Origin: Altererythrobacter sp. B11 | Lineage (GTDB): Bacteria > Pseudomonadota > Alphaproteobacteria > Sphingomonadales > Sphingomonadaceae | Assembly: GCF_003569745.1 (NCBI RefSeq) | Contig: NZ_AP018498.1 | Span: 3,697,001-3,761,000, forward strand | Reading direction: 5' to 3' | DNA: 64,000 bases | Shown here: positions 26,583 to 34,926 of the stretch, piece after piece | Layout: each line of letters starts with the position of its first letter | How positions within the stretch are numbered: position 1 is the first letter of the stretch | Notes under the pieces: generated by a model | What the model was told of the DNA's origin: nothing | Databases searched by the model: none | The model's input: the letters and a program-made list of their open reading frames with translations, nothing else | Program-made: the position numbers and the translations under genes

Positions 26583-26622
26583 AAAAGAAAAGGGCGGCAT
26601 GCCCGAAGCCACGCCGCCCTTT
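26583..26622 (-). terminator. Intrinsic terminator after the SWIB gene
   Basis: Arms 26589-26598 (AAAGGGCGGC) and 26613-26622 (GCCGCCCTTT) pair perfectly. Read on the minus strand, the hairpin is followed by CTTTTCTTTT, a good U-tract. This ends transcription of the SWIB gene 50 bp upstream. Confidence 0.88.
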
Positions 26623-26672
26623 CATGGGTCCACTGTCGCCGCCAGCAGAGGCCGGCGGAGAGACGGGCCGGA

Positions 26673-26924
26673 TCAGCTCAGATGCTTGGAGACCGCAGCG
26701 GTCATCTTGAACATCGAGATCTGGTCCTTGCCGATCACCGCGCCCAGCTTCTCGTCGGGATTGATCTGGCGTTTGTCCTTGCTGTCCTGCAAATTGTTCG
26801 CCTTGATGTATTCCCACACCTTCGAAGTTACCTCAGCGCGAGTCATCGGGCCCTTGCCGATCACTGCTTCCAGATCGCCCGACAGGGTGACCGGCTTGCT
26901 GAGCGCATTGTTCTTGGCCGCCAT
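26673..26924 (-). CDS. SWIB/MDM2-domain protein
   Basis: An 83-residue protein that is essentially one SWIB domain: KPVTLSGDLEAVIGKGPMTRAEVTSKVWEYIKANNLQDSKDKRQINPDEKL is followed by MFKMTAAVSKHL. SWIB domains are best known from eukaryotic chromatin remodellers, and stand-alone bacterial forms occur in Chlamydia and several alphaproteobacteria. It is likely a small DNA-associated protein. I prefer ATG 26924 to the adjacent GTG at 26927, because AAGGAAG lies about 7 nt upstream. It has its own terminator at 26583-26622. Confidence 0.92.
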   Translation of the reverse strand: MAAKNNALSKPVTLSGDLEAVIGKGPMTRAEVTSKVWEYIKANNLQDSKDKRQINPDEKLGAVIGKDQISMFKMTAAVSKHLS

Positions 26925-26966
26925 CACTACTTCCTTTCACTACACACATGGTCTTCGGGTGTGGCC

Positions 26967-27566
26967 TCAGCCTTCGTCACCCTCGTCCCAATCCTCAAAA
27001 TCCTCGTCGCTGCGGGCGAAGGTGCCGGTCAGCAGGGCCACGCCCACCACATGGTCCTTCATCGCCGCAACCAGTTCCTCGCGCGTGGCGCCTGGCATCT
27101 GCACCAGCGGCAGGTCCAGCGCGAAGAGCTGAAACACGTAATCATGCGGGTCGCTGCCCTGCGGCGGATCGGGCAGCAGCCATTCGGAATTGCCGAAGGC
27201 GTTCTTGCCCACGCGCGGCGGCACTTCGCCTTCCAGCAGCTGCCCCTTCTGCGCGGCGAGACCCCATACCAGCCAGTGGCAGAACGGCTCTGCCCCCGGC
27301 GCGTGCGGATCTTCGACCACCAGCACGAGTTCCATCGCCCCGGCGGGCGGCGCGGTCCATTCCAGCGGCGGGGCCACGGCGTCTTCCTCCCCCGCCGTGA
27401 AGGAGGGGTCGAGCGCATCGCCATCCGAGAACGCGGCCGAGCGCAGGGTGAACCCACTCCGGCCCACCAGATCGGGGCCGCCGAGGCGCGCCACCGTCAA
27501 CCGTCCATGTTCCGGCCCTGCCTGGGGCAGAGCCTCAGCGAGCCATGCGGGAACGGGTTCGGCCAT
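26967..27566 (-). CDS. YbhB/YbcL-type phosphatidylethanolamine-binding (PEBP) protein
   Basis: A 199-residue member of the PEBP / Raf-kinase-inhibitor-like family. Typical elements are the approach to the ligand pocket (APPLEWTAPPAGAMELVLVVEDPHAPG), HWLVWGLAAQKGQLLEG, and DPPQGSDPHDYVFQLFALDLPL. The C-terminus carries a highly acidic tail (SDEDFEDWDEGDEG). Bacterial members have no firm physiological role. The start is taken at ATG 27566 (MAEPVPAWL); the open frame continues upstream without similarity. No signal peptide, so probably cytoplasmic. Confidence 0.88.
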   Translation of the reverse strand: MAEPVPAWLAEALPQAGPEHGRLTVARLGGPDLVGRSGFTLRSAAFSDGDALDPSFTAGEEDAVAPPLEWTAPPAGAMELVLVVEDPHAPGAEPFCHWLVWGLAAQKGQLLEGEVPPRVGKNAFGNSEWLLPDPPQGSDPHDYVFQLFALDLPLVQMPGATREELVAAMKDHVVGVALLTGTFARSDEDFEDWDEGDEG

Positions 27567-27783
27567 CAATCCTCTCATGCACTGCATCCGTAAGAATGCG
27601 GCGCTGTGCCGCTTCGCCACCTTCTTGGCAAGGGGTGGCTCCGCCGCGAACTGTCGACGGTTTCCAGAGAAATCGCACCAAAGCGGGCGACGGTTCCCGC
27701 ATTCCTGACCCGCCATACGTACTTGCCCGTATCGGCTGCGCGGGATAGGCAATGTCAGCACCGGCTGGGGGGAACCGAACATC

Positions 27784-29232
27784 ATGGTGGGCCTGCTTTT
27801 TTCCATGCGTTACAATAAGTTCGCCCTGTCCGCATGCGGCGCGGCGCTGCTCGCCGCATGCGGCGGCGGGGGCGGTTCCAGCGCCGCGCCCTCGGCCGGC
27901 GGAAGCCCCACCCCCACGCCCAGCCCCAGCCCCAGCGCCGCGGCCTGTTCGCTCGGCGCGCGGCAGGATTGGGCGTTGCGTGCGCTCGACGAATGGTATC
28001 TTTTCCCCAGCCTGCTGGACAAGAACATTGTCAAATCGGCCTATCCCGACCTGCAATCCTATATCGATGCCCTGGTCGCACCGGCCCGAGCGCAGAGCCG
28101 GGACCGCTATTTCACCTATGTCACCTCCATCGAGGAGGAGAACGCCTATTACGAGGAAGGCGCCAACGCCGGCTTCGGCTTCCAGCTGAGCCTGGTGGGC
28201 AACGCGCTCTACGTCATCGACAGCTACGAAGGGGCGCCCGCGCTGGCCGCCAATATCGACCGTGGCACGCAGATCCTCTCCATCGGCACCAGCAGCGGCA
28301 CTATGCAGACGGTCAGCAGCTTGCTGGCGACCGGCGGGACAGATCGCCTCGTCGATGCGCTCGGCCCCTCTACCGTGGGCACGACCCGCGTGTTCCGCGT
28401 CCGCGATGCCTCCGGCGTGGAGCGCGAAGTCGCCCTCAGCGCCAGTGAATACAATATCGACCCGGTTTCCGACCGCTTCGGCGCGCGCATCATCCTCGAT
28501 GGCGCGAAGAAGGTCGGTTATCTCAACCTGCGCACCTTCATCGATACGGCGGAGCCCGACCTGCGCGCCGCCTTTGCAGAATTCAAGGCGCAGGGGGTGA
28601 CGGAGCTGATCATCGACCTGCGCTATAACGGCGGCGGGCTGATCTCCGTGGCGGAGTTGGTGGGCGATCTGATGGGCGGCGGCCGCAGTGGGCAGATCTT
28701 CGATTACGTGACCTTCCGCGATTCCAAATCCGCCAACAACGAAAGCCGCGCCTTCCAGTTGCAGCCCGAAAGCATCAGCCCCACGAGAATCGCCTTTATC
28801 GGCACCCACGGCACTGCGTCGGCCAGCGAACTGGTGATCAACGGCATGGTCCCCTATCTGCGCACCAACATGGCGCTGGTGGGCGGCAACACCTATGGCA
28901 AGCCCGTGGGCCAGATCGCGCTCGACCGGCCGGAATGTGACGACCGGCTGCGGGCGATCGCGCTGAAGATCGAGAATGCCGATCATCAGGGTGAGTATTA
29001 CACCGGCCTCGCCAGTACGGTGCCCGTCACCTGCAGCGCGGAGGACGACCTGTTCCATCCGCTCGGCGATCCCCAGGAAGCCATGGTTGGCGCGGCGCTC
29101 GATTTCCTCGCCGGCCGGGCCTGCGGCACGATCTCCGCTGGCGCCAGGGCGGCCGCGCCCAAGGGCAAGGTGCCGCTGGTGCCGAGCCAGCCATCGCGCA
29201 CAGTGCAGGTGGAACTGCCCGGAATTTACTGA
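27784..29232 (+). CDS. S41-family (C-terminal processing) serine peptidase, lipoprotein
   Basis: A 482-residue exported S41 protease. The signal ends in a lipobox (GAALLAACGGGGG), followed by a Ser/Pro-rich linker. A PDZ-like region occupies about 110-210 and the catalytic domain lies beyond. The nucleophile is in HGTASASELVINGM, and YNGGGLISVAELVG and GGNTYGKPVGQIAL (likely lysine base region) flank it. Either ATG 27784 (behind GGGGGGAA) or ATG 27805 could be used. The stop overlaps by 7 bp the 3' end of the convergent lipoprotein gene. Confidence 0.9.
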   Translation: MVGLLFSMRYNKFALSACGAALLAACGGGGGSSAAPSAGGSPTPTPSPSPSAAACSLGARQDWALRALDEWYLFPSLLDKNIVKSAYPDLQSYIDALVAPARAQSRDRYFTYVTSIEEENAYYEEGANAGFGFQLSLVGNALYVIDSYEGAPALAANIDRGTQILSIGTSSGTMQTVSSLLATGGTDRLVDALGPSTVGTTRVFRVRDASGVEREVALSASEYNIDPVSDRFGARIILDGAKKVGYLNLRTFIDTAEPDLRAAFAEFKAQGVTELIIDLRYNGGGLISVAELVGDLMGGGRSGQIFDYVTFRDSKSANNESRAFQLQPESISPTRIAFIGTHGTASASELVINGMVPYLRTNMALVGGNTYGKPVGQIALDRPECDDRLRAIALKIENADHQGEYYTGLASTVPVTCSAEDDLFHPLGDPQEAMVGAALDFLAGRACGTISAGARAAAPKGKVPLVPSQPSRTVQVELPGIY

Positions 29233-29678
29233 TCGGGCCCGGTGAAGGGCTGCGCCTCCGTCCAGGCGCAGCCTTCTCGCTGCTCCCCCCGCACCATCAG
29301 CGTGACGACGAAGGGATAGGTCCGGTCGCTCATCCCGTCGCTGCAGGCGCCCGGCGTCACGGCCAGCACGAAGTCCTGGTCGGCCAGCCGCCCGGTGAAG
29401 GACACGCCGTTGCGGCCGGCGAAGCGATCGACCTCGATCATCTCGCCGTCCTGCTTTTCGGGCGTGGTATAGGTCAGCCGGCGGCCGGCCACTTCCCCGC
29501 CCCAGAATGGCTCGGTGCCGGTGAAGCGCACCACCTCCTCCGCCCCGATGCCGGAGAAGGGCTGCGTATCCTCCGCGTCCCCCGGCGCGCCGGCGGCGCC
29601 CCCGCCGGAGCTGCAGGCGGCGAGTGCGAGGGCGAGGGCGAGAAGGGCGGGCGCGGCAAGGGCGAAGCGATGGTTCAT
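29226..29678 (-). CDS. COG3650-like lipoprotein of unknown function
   Basis: About 150 residues, with a lipoprotein signal (LLALALALAACSSGGG) and a globular domain with VVRFTGTEPFWGGEVAGRRLTY and FVLAVTPGACSDGMSDRTYPF. The GTEPFWG motif and paired cysteines are those of the COG3650 / membrane-like protein family, whose function is unknown. I start at ATG 29678; an in-frame ATG at 29690 is also possible. The last 7 bp overlap the convergent S41 gene. Confidence 0.78.
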   Translation of the reverse strand: MNHRFALAAPALLALALALAACSSGGGAAGAPGDAEDTQPFSGIGAEEVVRFTGTEPFWGGEVAGRRLTYTTPEKQDGEMIEVDRFAGRNGVSFTGRLADQDFVLAVTPGACSDGMSDRTYPFVVTLMVRGEQREGCAWTEAQPFTGPDQ

Positions 29679-29733
29679 GCCCCGCAGCATGGCCCCGCCG
29701 CGCGCCCGCTTCAAGCGCTGCGGGATCGCCCGT

Positions 29734-30546
<813 letters not shown>

Positions 30547-30611
30547 CCCCGCAATATGGCGCCTCGCGCCGCGTAGGGAAGCGGGAACCGCACCCGCCCC
30601 ACCTTAACTCC

Positions 30612-30914
30612 CTAGGACCGCGCCTTGGGCGTCAGCCGCCGGCGATTGGCGCCCACCTTGGCGCGATAGTGCCGGATCGCGGTGCGCGTGGCCACTTCGG
30701 GCGTCAGCGCGGCGGTGGTGGCGAGCTTCATCGCCAGGTCAGCCCCGGCGGAGATCTTCTCCTCCACCATCCGCGCCGCTTCCCGATCGGCCAGCGCACC
30801 GCCGGCGGAAAGCCGCATCATGCGCAGCCAGATTACCGTTCCCGCTTCGGCCCAGAGCATCCAGCCCTGCATGCCGATGGCGAACCAGTCGCCAGACTGC
30901 GCCTGCCGGCTCAT
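30612..30914 (-). CDS. Small helical protein of unknown function
   Basis: A 100-residue, mostly helical protein starting MSRQAQSGDWFAIGMQGWMLWAEAG and ending in a basic tail (HYRAKVGANRRRLTPKARS). The N-terminal Trp/Met/Gly-rich amphipathic helix and later EEKISAGADLAMKLA region look phasin-like, but I would not assign that. It overlaps the end of the DUF4142 gene by four bases (ATGA), so the two are coupled. Confidence 0.7.
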   Translation of the reverse strand: MSRQAQSGDWFAIGMQGWMLWAEAGTVIWLRMMRLSAGGALADREAARMVEEKISAGADLAMKLATTAALTPEVATRTAIRHYRAKVGANRRRLTPKARS

Positions 30915-31480
30915 GTGAGTTCGCGCGCCATTTCGAGATGGTGCTCCACCACCTTGGCCGTCTTGCCGGCAAAGTCCTTCAGCGGCTGCGCATCGCCGCC
31001 CTGGGCGTAACCGTTCAGGGCATCCAGCGCCGCCTGGTGTGCGGCCACCTGCTGGCGGGCATAGGTGGCATCGAAATCATCGCCCGCGCCGCGCAGTTCC
31101 TCGAGATTCTGCTGCTGCATCGGGGTCATCTGCGGGTTCACCGTCACGCCCTGCACTTCGGCGGCCGCCTTGCGCAGGTTTTCGGTGGAGGTCGTGTGAT
31201 CCTTCACCATCTGGGCGGCGAAATCCTTCACCTTCTGGCTCGATCCGTGCTCCTGCGCCAGCTTGGCGGCTTCCACCTCATAGGTGTCGCTGGCGGCGGC
31301 GGTATCGACGAATTGCTGCGGCATCGGCGCGGTCGCGGCGGCAGGGGCCATCGCATCGGTACTCGTCGCCATGGCATCGGTGGGCTGGTCGGTCATCGCC
31401 GTATCATCGGCATCATTGTTCGAACCGCAGGCGGCGAGCGCGAGGGCGCCGACGCCGGCAAACAGGAAACGGGTCTTCAT
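30911..31480 (-). CDS. DUF4142-family exported protein
   Basis: A 189-residue lipoprotein (signal GALALAACGSNN), a low-complexity Thr/Met/Ala linker, then the DUF4142 domain: QFVDTAAASDTYEVEAAKLAQEHGSSQKVKDFAAQMVKDHTTS and NLEELRGAGDDFDATYARQQVAAHQAALDAL. The fold is ferritin-like and found in many envelope proteins, with no established activity. It starts at ATG 31480 and is coupled to the following small gene. Confidence 0.88.
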   Translation of the reverse strand: MKTRFLFAGVGALALAACGSNNDADDTAMTDQPTDAMATSTDAMAPAAATAPMPQQFVDTAAASDTYEVEAAKLAQEHGSSQKVKDFAAQMVKDHTTSTENLRKAAAEVQGVTVNPQMTPMQQQNLEELRGAGDDFDATYARQQVAAHQAALDALNGYAQGGDAQPLKDFAGKTAKVVEHHLEMARELT

Positions 31481-31629
31481 GCGGACATCCTCCTCAGGTG
31501 GATCGGCCCATCCATCGGATCGGCACTCCTCCGCCAATCCGCGCCGCCCGCGCCCGTTCCACACAATCGCCACATTTTGCGTTGAACCGCAGGAACTTAA
31601 CCCAGGTTAGCAAGATTCCTCGGTTCGTC

Positions 31630-32214
31630 TCACCCGCAGCTTTCGACATAGGCGAGCTGCGGCATCACCCCCACGAACATATTGCGGACCTTGCCATCCC
31701 GGCCGATTTCGAAGCGCAGCCGCGGATCCTCGCCCGGCTGGGTGAGATATTTGGCCGGCGCTTCCTCATATTTATGCGGTTCCTCGCGGAAGCCGGGGAA
31801 GGCCGCGCGCACCTCTTCCTCGGTGGAGCCGGCGCCGATCCCTTCCATCAGTTGCACGCTGGAGCCCTGCGACACGGCGATGCGCCGCAGCTGGCCCACC
31901 TCAACCATTCCCTCTACTCCGGGATAATCGGGCGAGGTGGCGATGGTGCAGCTGCTCCCGGGCGCCTGCGCCCCGTGCTGGGCGAAGCTGCTGGTTTCCG
32001 GCACCGGAGCGCCGATGGTGAGATCGCCCAGCCCATCCAGCGTGAGCATTGTGACGGTGGGCGAGGCGCCCGGCAGCGAAGACGCGGCCCCTGGCGGCGT
32101 GGCGGCGTCCGTCGCCGTGGCGCTCGCCCCCGCCTCGGGGTTCGCCTCCTCCCCGGATGAACAGGCGGAAAGCAGCGCGAGCGCCGCGGCAGAAGCAAGG
32201 GTGAGGGTTCTCAT
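31630..32214 (-). CDS. Lipoprotein of unknown function
   Basis: A 194-residue lipoprotein with signal ALALLSACSSGEEANPEAG, a Thr/Ala/Pro-rich linker, and a domain starting MLTLDGLGDLTIGAPVPETSSFAQ. This resembles small domains that start with LGLGDLRIGM. It also carries GAGSTEEEVRAAFPGFREEPHKY and terminal paired cysteines. No biochemical role known. Start taken at ATG 32214. Upstream lies the 21-bp-period array. Confidence 0.75.
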   Translation of the reverse strand: MRTLTLASAAALALLSACSSGEEANPEAGASATATDAATPPGAASSLPGASPTVTMLTLDGLGDLTIGAPVPETSSFAQHGAQAPGSSCTIATSPDYPGVEGMVEVGQLRRIAVSQGSSVQLMEGIGAGSTEEEVRAAFPGFREEPHKYEEAPAKYLTQPGEDPRLRFEIGRDGKVRNMFVGVMPQLAYVESCG

Positions 32215-32360
32215 CAACCCCGAACCGCCCCGCCGGCAGGCAGTTCCCGGCGAAAGGCCGCCCTGCGGCAGATGGCGCAAATCGGGGCAGTCGCGGAGCC
32301 GCCCCGCCCCGCCCGGCTGGAACGGCCTGGCACAGGGTTCATGGGCAAAAACCCCCTTTG

Positions 32361-32520
32361 CGTAACCCTGCGCGCGCCCATGCGTGACCTTGCGCGCCGA
32401 ACCGTCACCCTGCGGCAAGAAGTGTCACCCATACGCGCGCCACCCGTCACCGTGAGGCGGGCGCATCTGTCATGCGCGGGCGTGCCCTGTGTCACCTTGC
32501 GCACTCCTCCCGTCACCCCG
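32361..32520. repeat. Array of eight GTNAC-type units with a period near 21 bp
   Basis: GTNA[C/T] cores start at 32362, 32384, 32404, 32424, 32446, 32469, 32491 and 32512, spaced 22, 20, 20, 22, 23, 22 and 21 bp. Most are followed by a CCTGCG- or CTTGCG-like tail (for example GTCACCTTGCGCAC). The period equals two helical turns, so units would lie on one DNA face. The intervening bases vary and the units are too short for a CRISPR. It sits immediately downstream of the HTH gene at 32513-32833, whose stop codon falls in the last unit. Confidence 0.75.
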
Positions 32521-32833
32521 CGCGCCGCAGCAGCGGATGGACTTCGCGCGCCGCGGAGCGGCGGGCGGAGCGGGCCTTCGCCGCCTCTTCCAGCGCCCAG
32601 TCCCAGAACTCGGCGAATTTCGGCGCCCGCGCCCGCAGGCGATAGGCGGCCTGCCGGCTCATCCCCACACCCCGCGCCGCCCGCGCCACCTTCCCATGCT
32701 GCGCCAGCGCACGGAGGAAGGCGCTCGCCTTCTCCCCCGTCCAGCGGCTGTTGTCCGGCGGCAGCGCCTCGGGTGGGGCAGGCGTGGCGACGGGCGCGGA
32801 GCGCGATTCGGCGGGGGTGTGATGCTGGCTCAT
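32513..32833 (-). CDS. Small helix-turn-helix protein
   Basis: A 106-residue protein with a disordered Pro/Ala-rich N-terminus, then WTGEKASAFLRALAQHGKVARAARGVGMSRQAAYRLRARAPKFAEFWDWAL. The middle of this is a clear helix-turn-helix (V-A-R-A-A-R-G-V-G-M-S-R-Q-A-A-Y-R-L-R). It ends in basic residues and stops at a TGA formed inside the first GTGAC unit of the repeat array. The HTH resembles those of phage or IS terminase-like small subunits and transcription factors. It may bind the adjacent array. Start at ATG 32833; ATG 32842 is also possible. Confidence 0.75.
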   Translation of the reverse strand: MSQHHTPAESRSAPVATPAPPEALPPDNSRWTGEKASAFLRALAQHGKVARAARGVGMSRQAAYRLRARAPKFAEFWDWALEEAAKARSARRSAAREVHPLLRRAG

Positions 32834-32986
32834 GCCCGGCATGGCAGCACAGCGGCGGGGGTGTAGGGAAGGTGGGAGTGCGGCGCTGGCCGCTCGCTCG
32901 GGTGAAGGCTTGCCCCCTCGCTCGCGACGGCTGCCCCCCACTCGGCTCGAAGCCCCCTCTCGGCGCGAAGGCCTGCCCCCCTCCCT

Positions 32987-33016
32987 CGTCACCCCGGACT
33001 TGATCCGGGGTCCAGC
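32987..33016. repeat. Short palindromic element (ACCCCGGA...TCCGGGGT)
   Basis: ACCCCGGA (32991-32998) and TCCGGGGT (33004-33011) form an 8-bp stem around CTTGA, inside the CGTCACCCCGGACTTGATCC type element common in Proteobacteria. It lies just after the stop of the nuclease-like gene and may act as its terminator. Confidence 0.7.
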
Positions 33017-33021
33017 GCGGG

Positions 33022-33585
33022 TCAGTCGCCACCGGCCGGCGAGCGCAGGCCGACAAAAAGCCCGCGCACAGCCTCTGCAATCCCGCCGATGCCGACAGGC
33101 GAGGCAAGCGAGCGCACCCGCTCAAGCGATATGGTTTTCTGATCGGGCAAGGCGGAGGCCAGCACGGGGAAGAACTGCCATTGCGCCGCATCCCGATGAT
33201 CCGCCACCGCCGGATCGACCACCGGATGCCAGGCGAACACATAGATCGCCGCCACCCTGCCCGGCTCCGCGATCCACGTCATGCCTTCCCACCGGCCAGT
33301 GCGGGGGCGAATATCGAAGCGCCCCGGATTGGGCTTCCGCCCCGGCTCGTGCCAGTCCTGCAAGGCGGAGGACTGCTTGACCTCCAGCCCCGTACCATCG
33401 GCATGTTCGAAATCGTAAGCCGCCCAGCTATCCGTCCGCCACCGCCATTCGGGCTCCAGCGCCTCGCTCAGGATCGCTTCGACCAGCGTGCCGCGGAAGG
33501 CGTTGCCGACCACCGGCTTGCCCAACAGGGCCTGGACTATGCGGGCTTGGACGGTGGGGTTCATGTCGGTCGGCCGGGAGATCAT
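33022..33585 (-). CDS. Putative PD-(D/E)XK-like nuclease-fold protein
   Basis: A 187-residue protein with no firm family assignment. Its N-terminal half has the order expected for a restriction-endonuclease-like core: a helix with a conserved-looking Glu36 (RGTLVEAILSEAL), Asp58 (WAAYDFEHADG) and the E-x-K pair at 68-70 in GTGLEVKQSSALQDW. A later segment (RVAAIYVFAWHPVVDP) adds a hydrophobic strand. The nuclease role is inferred from this pattern only. It lies between the HTH gene and the HEPN gene. Start ATG at 33585, or 33564 (MNPTVQARIVQALLG); neither has a strong ribosome-binding site. Confidence 0.65.
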   Translation of the reverse strand: MISRPTDMNPTVQARIVQALLGKPVVGNAFRGTLVEAILSEALEPEWRWRTDSWAAYDFEHADGTGLEVKQSSALQDWHEPGRKPNPGRFDIRPRTGRWEGMTWIAEPGRVAAIYVFAWHPVVDPAVADHRDAAQWQFFPVLASALPDQKTISLERVRSLASPVGIGGIAEAVRGLFVGLRSPAGGD

Positions 33586-33627
33586 TGACTGGTTCGAGCA
33601 ACCGCGCCCATGTCATCAGTCACGTTG

Positions 33628-34926
33628 TCACTCTCTTAGCGGTACACGAAGTTCTGAACCGTAGCTTGCCCTACCAAGCTCATCCAAAAGTGTTCGATGA
33701 CTAATCGAAAGATCGATGTCGCTCCAAATTCTTGCGTATAAAAGCTCGGTGATTAATTGCGCGGAATTGCAATCGATATCGTATGCACCGCGCTTTCCAG
33801 CATGAACTAACGCGGATCGAATCCCGTATAGATTCTTCACATCCCGCGCTATCGCCTCTCTTTTCTCATGTTCATCTGAGAGCAGTGTAGCGGAATGCCG
33901 AGCTATCGTTTGGACCACTGGGGCGCTCCGATCCGAATCCGATAGAAGAGCTTCTATCGCCGTAAAAAAGTACAGCAACCTGTCGGAACGATCTTTGCTT
34001 CTGCGGCCCCTGGTAAGCCAACCACACCCTTGCGCAAAGCGCTCAGCGATAGATCCCGCACGAGGCTCAAAAATCATTGCGATTTTGCGTTGCGTCAAGG
34101 GCTCGTGAATTGCCCGGCCCCCTTCGCTCGTGATTTCATAAACATTCGGAGTTGACAGCCCTCCCATTTCCGCAGTGCCGTTCGGGAGTATCGCCAAACT
34201 GTGGTCGCTCCTATCCGGGAGCAAGAACGGGTGAGGTTCATTATCTCCTAAGCTAGGGGCTAGTAATCCGAGATCAGGCCTTTTTACACTTAACCTTAAA
34301 AGCGTCAGGGAAATATCTACCAGCCAAAGTGCCTCCTCTTCGCGTAGGGGATCTGCCGCAGAAAGTTTTATCGCCCACATCGTCTTGGGTATGCTGGCAA
34401 AGCACTTCACGTCTTCACCTTCAAAATTCAACCCAATCCCCCAATCATCACCGATAATGAACCTAAGATTATTCTTATTTTTCTCCAATTCTTTTACTTT
34501 TGATTCCGACTTTTCAATTATAACACGCCCAATCTCTATGCGTTCCACATCGCTAGGAAGGCGCACCAAAGGACAGGGACGAAAAAATTCGCAGATCGAA
34601 GCTGATGTCTCCTCTATCTGCTTCAGAGCCTCATCCAAGACAGCTCGGTCGTTAATACGATGTTCGTCGCTCTCGGCGGCAGCAAAATCCCACAAAGCTT
34701 TCGCGAGTACTTTCCCATGTCCCCTATCCGGCCCGAGTTTTTTAATAGCTCGTCTGATAAACTCTCGCTGGGATTCAATAACAGCATCCGAGACCTCGAA
34801 AGCTGTGCCTTTGTGGTAACGAAACCGCGCGAATTGCATGTCAGTGATATCTGAGACAGTGCATTCGCGAGCTTTTATTGCGAAATCACGTAACGCTTCA
34901 CGGAGCTCTGGCGTTATGAGACTCAT
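33628..34926 (-). CDS. HEPN-domain protein (ApeA-like HEPN), possible defence RNase
   Basis: A 432-residue protein of unknown overall function whose C-terminal third (about 305-400) matches an Apea-like HEPN domain: LLYFFTAIEALLSDSDRS, HSATLLSDEHEKREAI and VKNLYGIRSALVHAGKRG. The HEPN nuclease signature R-x4-H is Arg370 to His375 in RSALVH. HEPN proteins of this type are RNases in phage-defence and toxin systems. The N-terminal 300 residues have no recognised domain. The gene is clearly AT-richer than its neighbours, with many A/T third positions, a sign of horizontal acquisition. ATG 34926 (MSLITPELREAL) is the likely start. Confidence 0.72.
   Translation of the reverse strand: MSLITPELREALRDFAIKARECTVSDITDMQFARFRYHKGTAFEVSDAVIESQREFIRRAIKKLGPDRGHGKVLAKALWDFAAAESDEHRINDRAVLDEALKQIEETSASICEFFRPCPLVRLPSDVERIEIGRVIIEKSESKVKELEKNKNNLRFIIGDDWGIGLNFEGEDVKCFASIPKTMWAIKLSAADPLREEEALWLVDISLTLLRLSVKRPDLGLLAPSLGDNEPHPFLLPDRSDHSLAILPNGTAEMGGLSTPNVYEITSEGGRAIHEPLTQRKIAMIFEPRAGSIAERFAQGCGWLTRGRRSKDRSDRLLYFFTAIEALLSDSDRSAPVVQTIARHSATLLSDEHEKREAIARDVKNLYGIRSALVHAGKRGAYDIDCNSAQLITELLYARIWSDIDLSISHRTLLDELGRASYGSELRVPLRE

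Noticed and set aside
32361-32520. CRISPR array
   Set aside because: Units are only about 5-14 bp and degenerate, with no constant repeat and no cas genes nearby.
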